Source: Pseudoalteromonas luteoviolacea (GTDB taxonomy: Bacteria; Pseudomonadota; Gammaproteobacteria; Enterobacterales; Alteromonadaceae). Taken from it: DNA of 64,000 nt. The notes under the pieces were generated by a model. The model searched no databases. It was given only the letters and a program-made list of their open reading frames with translations, and was not told where the DNA came from. Numbering within the stretch: the first letter of the stretch is position 1; each line of letters opens with the position of its first letter. Shown here piece after piece: positions 60,735 through 64,000 of the stretch. The DNA is taken from NCBI RefSeq assembly GCF_021654285.1, contig NZ_JAKFZS010000013.1, positions 62,001 to 126,000 on the forward strand. The letters run 5' to 3'. The position numbers were made by a program, and so were the translations under genes.

Positions 60735-61157
60735 CTATCTTGTTAATTCAATGGCTTGAGCAATCATAAATAGATGAGAAACGAAGACAACAGACGTGAG
60801 CACAAACCTCATCTGCTTATAATCCCTGTGAGCGTCTTGCCATTTTGGCATGCTTTTTTCAAACCACAGTACTAACCAGTAGCTTGCACCCAAATAAACT
60901 AATTGTGCGGTTAAGGATACTAAAGCCAAGACCGGAAATGGAATAACAACTAAAACAGCCAGTATGGCATGAACTTTTGGTTGATCACCTGCACGCCACA
61001 ATGTGCCGGCCATAAACGCCAAAATCCCCATACTGTAAAAGCTAAATACACTGACTAGGGTTTCTGAGCTACCCAACATCAAAGTTGATGCGATGCAAAG
61101 TAAAAATGGGACAAAGCCAAAGTAGCCTAATTGGATGTGGTTGAAATATGGATGCAT
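60735..61157 (-). CDS. DUF3429 family membrane protein
   Basis: The 140-residue protein has four hydrophobic segments (about 10-27, 32-52, 63-93 and 115-135). The pattern LGYFGFVPFLLCIA, YSMGILAFMAGTLWRAG and QMRFVLTSVVF is that of DUF3429, a small inner-membrane family of unknown function. It is divergent from ahpC across 241 bases. Confidence 0.85.
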   Translation of the reverse strand: MHPYFNHIQLGYFGFVPFLLCIASTLMLGSSETLVSVFSFYSMGILAFMAGTLWRAGDQPKVHAILAVLVVIPFPVLALVSLTAQLVYLGASYWLVLWFEKSMPKWQDAHRDYKQMRFVLTSVVFVSHLFMIAQAIELTR

Positions 61158-61398
61158 AAAAACTCTTAGTTAGTTTGGATTTTAAGGTTAATCGCGCTGT
61201 GCGTTAACTGCTATTACTCATTGTTACGAGTAGATTATACCTAAGGTTTACATTGCTATTGAGTTTGTTTAATCAAAATAATCGATAGCAATGATAGTTT
61301 TAATCAATTTTATTTAAAAGCTCTGAATCTATATCTTTGTAGTCAAGCAAGGCGAGCACACTCGCAAACACTAAATACAACTGACAAAGAGGATAGCC

Positions 61399-61968
61399 AT
61401 GAGCACTTCATTGATTAACACTAAGCTCTTACCTTTCAACGCCACAGCATACCACAAGGGCGATTTTGTATCAGTTTCTGAGCAAGATTTATTAGGTAAA
61501 TGGAGTATCGTTTTCTTTTACCCAGCAGATTTCACTTTTGTATGTCCAACTGAATTAGGTGATTTAGCAGATCACTACGCACAGCTTCAGGAAATGGGTG
61601 TTGAAGTGTACTCAGTATCAACAGATACACACTTCACACACAAAGCTTGGCACGATGCTTCAGATACAATCAAAAAGATTGAATTCCCAATGATTGGAGA
61701 CCCAACAGGCAAAATTACTCGCAACTTCGGCGTAATGATTGAAGAAGAAGGTCTAGCACTACGCGGTACGTTTGTGATTAACCCTGAAGGTGAAATTAAA
61801 GTAGTTGAAACGCATGACCTAGGTATAGGTCGCAGCGCGAATGAGCTACTGCGTAAGGTACAAGCTGCACAATACATCGCAACGCATGATGGCGAAGTAT
61901 GTCCAGCATCTTGGCAGCCAGGTGAAGAGACGTTAGCACCATCACTAGACTTAGTTGGTAAAATCTAA
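61399..61968 (+). CDS. ahpC: Alkyl hydroperoxide reductase subunit C (2-Cys peroxiredoxin)
   Basis: The 189-residue length and the motifs are standard. The peroxidatic C49 is in FVCPTELGDLADHY and the resolving C168 is in VCPASWQPGEET. It reduces peroxides and is re-reduced by AhpF, encoded downstream. AGAGGAT lies before the ATG. The region upstream contains only a loose OxyR-like pattern, not good enough to call. Confidence 0.98.
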   Translation: MSTSLINTKLLPFNATAYHKGDFVSVSEQDLLGKWSIVFFYPADFTFVCPTELGDLADHYAQLQEMGVEVYSVSTDTHFTHKAWHDASDTIKKIEFPMIGDPTGKITRNFGVMIEEEGLALRGTFVINPEGEIKVVETHDLGIGRSANELLRKVQAAQYIATHDGEVCPASWQPGEETLAPSLDLVGKI

Positions 61969-61983
61969 CTTACCTCAGATATA

Positions 61984-62005
61984 CCTACCCACATTTGTGG
62001 GTAGG
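61984..62005 (+). promoter_or_regulatory. Stable hairpin between ahpC and ahpF
   Basis: CCTACCCACA (61984-61993) pairs with TGTGGGTAGG (61996-62005), making about nine pairs plus a small loop. No T tract follows. It could attenuate transcription or protect the ahpC end of the message, lowering ahpF relative to ahpC. Confidence 0.6.
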
Positions 62006-62075
62006 CAATCACTTTCGACCGCCAGTTAATAATCAAGCAAGCATGTGCATTGCGTTTCAATGAGGAATTATATAA

Positions 62076-63644
62076 ATGTTAGACGCGCAAATTAAAGGTC
62101 AATTAAAAGAGCACTTTAAAAATATTAAATCGCCAATAGAGCTGAGAGTGGCGTTAGATAACAGCAAAAAGTCCAATGAGTTGAACTCGCTGGCTCAGGA
62201 CCTAGCTTCATTGAGTGACGAAATATCGGTGGTTGAAAACTATGATATGAATGCGAGACGACCATCTTTAGTTGTCAGCTCAACTGATGCGAATACCCAA
62301 ATCAGCTTTGCAGGCGTCCCAATGGGCCATGAGTTTACTAGTCTAGTGTTAGCGTTATTACACAGTGGTGGACATGAAACCAAGTTAGACCCGGATGAAT
62401 TGGAAACCATAAGCGGTATCGACACGCCTTTAAACTTTGAAATTTATGTTTCGCTTAGCTGCCAAACTTGTCCGCAAGTTGTCCAAGCATTAAATGTGTT
62501 AGCAGCAAGCAACCCTTTAATCACAACAACGATGATCGATGGCGCTTTATTTCAAGAGGAAGTCGAGCAGCGCAATATTATGGCCGTGCCTAGCGTATAC
62601 CTTAATGGTGCACTATTTAGCCAAGGGGCCGTTGGTTTATCAGATATATTGAAAAAGATTGATAGCAACTCAGCACAGAAGTCGGTTGAAAAAATTAATA
62701 AAAAAGCACCTTTTGATGTACTCGTTGTTGGTGGTGGTCCTGCGGGGGCATCCGCGGCGGTATATTCTGCGAGGAAGGGGCTAAATACAGGCGTTGTTGC
62801 AGAGCGCTTTGGCGGCCAAGTCGCGGATACCATGAGTATTGAAAACTTTATTTCTGTTCAAGAAACAGAAGGCCCGAAATTAGTCGCGCAGCTAGAACAG
62901 CATGTGAAGCAGTATAATGTTGACGTCATGGACGGTAATAGAGTTGCAAAAATCGCTCGCAATGAATTTTTAGACATTGAATTAGAAAATGGCGCTAAAT
63001 TACAAGCCAAATCAGTAGTTATCTCGACGGGGGCAAGATGGCGAAATGTAAATGTGCCTGGCGAGCAAGAATATAAAGGCCGTGGCGTTGCTTATTGTCC
63101 TCATTGTGATGGACCCTTGTTTAAAGGTAAACCTGTTGCGGTAATTGGAGGCGGTAACTCAGGTATTGAGGCGGCCATTGACTTAGCTAACATCGTAGAG
63201 CATGTCACTGTGCTTGAGTTTGCAAATGAGTTAAAAGCTGATCAAGTGCTTATTGATAAAGCCAACAGTTTGCCAAATATTACGATTCACACCAATGCGC
63301 AAACAACCGAAATTACCGGTGATTCAAATAAGGTGACTGGCTTGAACTATCGTGACCAAACGACAGACGAAGCGCATAGTTTGAATATCGCAGGTGTGTT
63401 TGTACAAATTGGGTTGGTGCCTAATTCGGAATGGCTAAAAGGCAGTGAAGTAAATTTAACGCAGTTCGGTGAAATAGAAATTGATAATAAAGGGTCAACT
63501 AATATGCCAGGTGTATTTGCTGCAGGCGATGTGACAACTGCACCATATAAGCAAATTGTTATTGCTTTGGGCAGTGGTGCGACAGCAAGTTTAGGTGCTT
63601 TTGAGTATTTAATTCGTGAAGAAGGTACAGCGACTGCTGCATAG
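62076..63644 (+). CDS. ahpF: Alkyl hydroperoxide reductase subunit F
   Basis: The 522-residue protein has tandem thioredoxin-like N-terminal folds with C129-Q-T-C132 and a thioredoxin-reductase-like body. FAD is bound by [16 protein letters not shown] and NAD(P)H by [14 protein letters not shown]. The second redox pair is C341-P-H-C344 (AYCPHCDGP). It passes electrons from NADH through FAD and both disulphides to AhpC. GAGGA lies upstream of the ATG. It is the second gene of the ahpCF operon, 107 bases after ahpC. Confidence 0.98.
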   Translation: MLDAQIKGQLKEHFKNIKSPIELRVALDNSKKSNELNSLAQDLASLSDEISVVENYDMNARRPSLVVSSTDANTQISFAGVPMGHEFTSLVLALLHSGGHETKLDPDELETISGIDTPLNFEIYVSLSCQTCPQVVQALNVLAASNPLITTTMIDGALFQEEVEQRNIMAVPSVYLNGALFSQGAVGLSDILKKIDSNSAQKSVEKINKKAPFDVLVVGGGPAGASAAVYSARKGLNTGVVAERFGGQVADTMSIENFISVQETEGPKLVAQLEQHVKQYNVDVMDGNRVAKIARNEFLDIELENGAKLQAKSVVISTGARWRNVNVPGEQEYKGRGVAYCPHCDGPLFKGKPVAVIGGGNSGIEAAIDLANIVEHVTVLEFANELKADQVLIDKANSLPNITIHTNAQTTEITGDSNKVTGLNYRDQTTDEAHSLNIAGVFVQIGLVPNSEWLKGSEVNLTQFGEIEIDNKGSTNMPGVFAAGDVTTAPYKQIVIALGSGATASLGAFEYLIREEGTATAA

Positions 63645-64000
63645 TTTCCCTTGATAGCTGATCAACTCAGCTGACTTTATTCATTGCAATATACCCATGC
63701 AATGTTTCTCCAGCCACGCCTTTGCGTGGCTTTTTTTATTCTATTTAAATTTATAATTATATTAATTTTTTAGCGCAAAAGGTGTTATTGAAAACGATTT
63801 CCTTTTTTTGAAAACAGAAAGTAACTATAAAAAGTAATTTTAAAGTATTGGTTTTTAGAAAAAATTTGATGAAGGTTGTGGAATCCCCCTATTTTTTATT
63901 GACGAAAAAGAGGAATGGTGAAAAAATTATTGTGCTCTAAATGTTTGGAATTTATAAACTATATGGAATTAATAGATCACAATTTGAGAACCCTTAAAAA
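63645..64000. other. AT-rich region after ahpF to the window end
   Basis: 356 bases. The first part holds an inverted repeat CATTGCA (63682-63688) / TGCAATG (63698-63704) and the ahpF terminator. From 63738 on there is very AT-rich sequence with no ORF or signal I can support. Confidence 0.6.
63713..63737 (+). terminator. Intrinsic terminator of the ahpCF operon
   Basis: GCCACGC (63713-63719) pairs with GCGTGGC (63724-63730), followed by seven T residues. Confidence 0.93.

Noticed and set aside
61283..61308. Possible OxyR site upstream of ahpC (CGAT-N7-ATAG-N7-CAAT).
   Set aside because: Only three of the four expected tetranucleotides are even roughly present, and in such AT-rich DNA this can occur by chance.

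Overview
The window looks like a chromosomal segment of a marine gammaproteobacterium of the Alteromonadales, most likely Pseudoalteromonas or a close relative. The reasons are the AT-rich gaps, the many secreted or lipid-anchored proteases and hydrolases, two CarB-type TonB-dependent receptors, membrane-anchored winged-helix regulators of the CadC type, and the AhpCF, SoxR, ThrE and RhtA set. This assignment is an inference from gene content. No rRNA, tRNA, prophage, IS element or CRISPR array was seen.

Layout. 1-7.2 kb: a partial secreted alpha/beta hydrolase, a subtilase (S8 plus P domain) followed directly by a small secreted protein that looks like its external chaperone, an S41 peptidase and a DUF885 lipoprotein peptidase. 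7.3-12.5 kb: soxR divergent from a flavodoxin-fold reductase across a textbook SoxR promoter, an AraC regulator with an ExaC/AldB-type aldehyde dehydrogenase, and a LysR regulator divergent from a LysE exporter. 12.5-18.5 kb: a small membrane protein, a histone-deacetylase-fold amidohydrolase, a DM9-like secreted protein, and the DUF1501/DUF1800 operon. 18.8-28.4 kb: secreted hydrolases and orphan exported proteins, including an S41-beta-lactamase fusion and a formylglycine-generating-enzyme-like protein with C-terminal binding modules.

28.4-39.9 kb: a membrane winged-helix/TPR regulator divergent from a membrane class III cyclase, then an S9 peptidase, a TonB-dependent receptor and a divergent membrane winged-helix/beta-propeller regulator. 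The last three look like a regulated peptide-uptake locus. 39.9-49.3 kb: TetR, a small membrane protein, a GIN-domain lipoprotein with a membrane amidohydrolase behind a strongly palindromic leader, a GNAT gene with a damaged 5' end, a Sel1/TonB-C hybrid and a second TonB-dependent receptor. 49.9-58.2 kb: ThrE exporter, a LacI-glycosyltransferase pair divergent from an S9-type protein that has lost its catalytic serine, RhtA-type exporter, and a BMT5-like methyltransferase fold with a C2H2 zinc finger. 58.3-64 kb: a soluble CZB chemoreceptor, a diguanylate cyclase, a DUF3429 membrane protein and ahpC-ahpF.

The recurrent themes are extracellular protein and peptide breakdown with TonB-dependent uptake, amino-acid efflux (LysE, ThrE, RhtA) and redox defence (SoxR, AhpCF). 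No wholly new multi-gene system is demonstrable from sequence alone. The best leads are the subtilase/external-chaperone pair, the pseudo-peptidase, the zinc-finger methyltransferase, the TonB-C/Sel1 hybrid and the palindromic leader at 41.85-41.94 kb.
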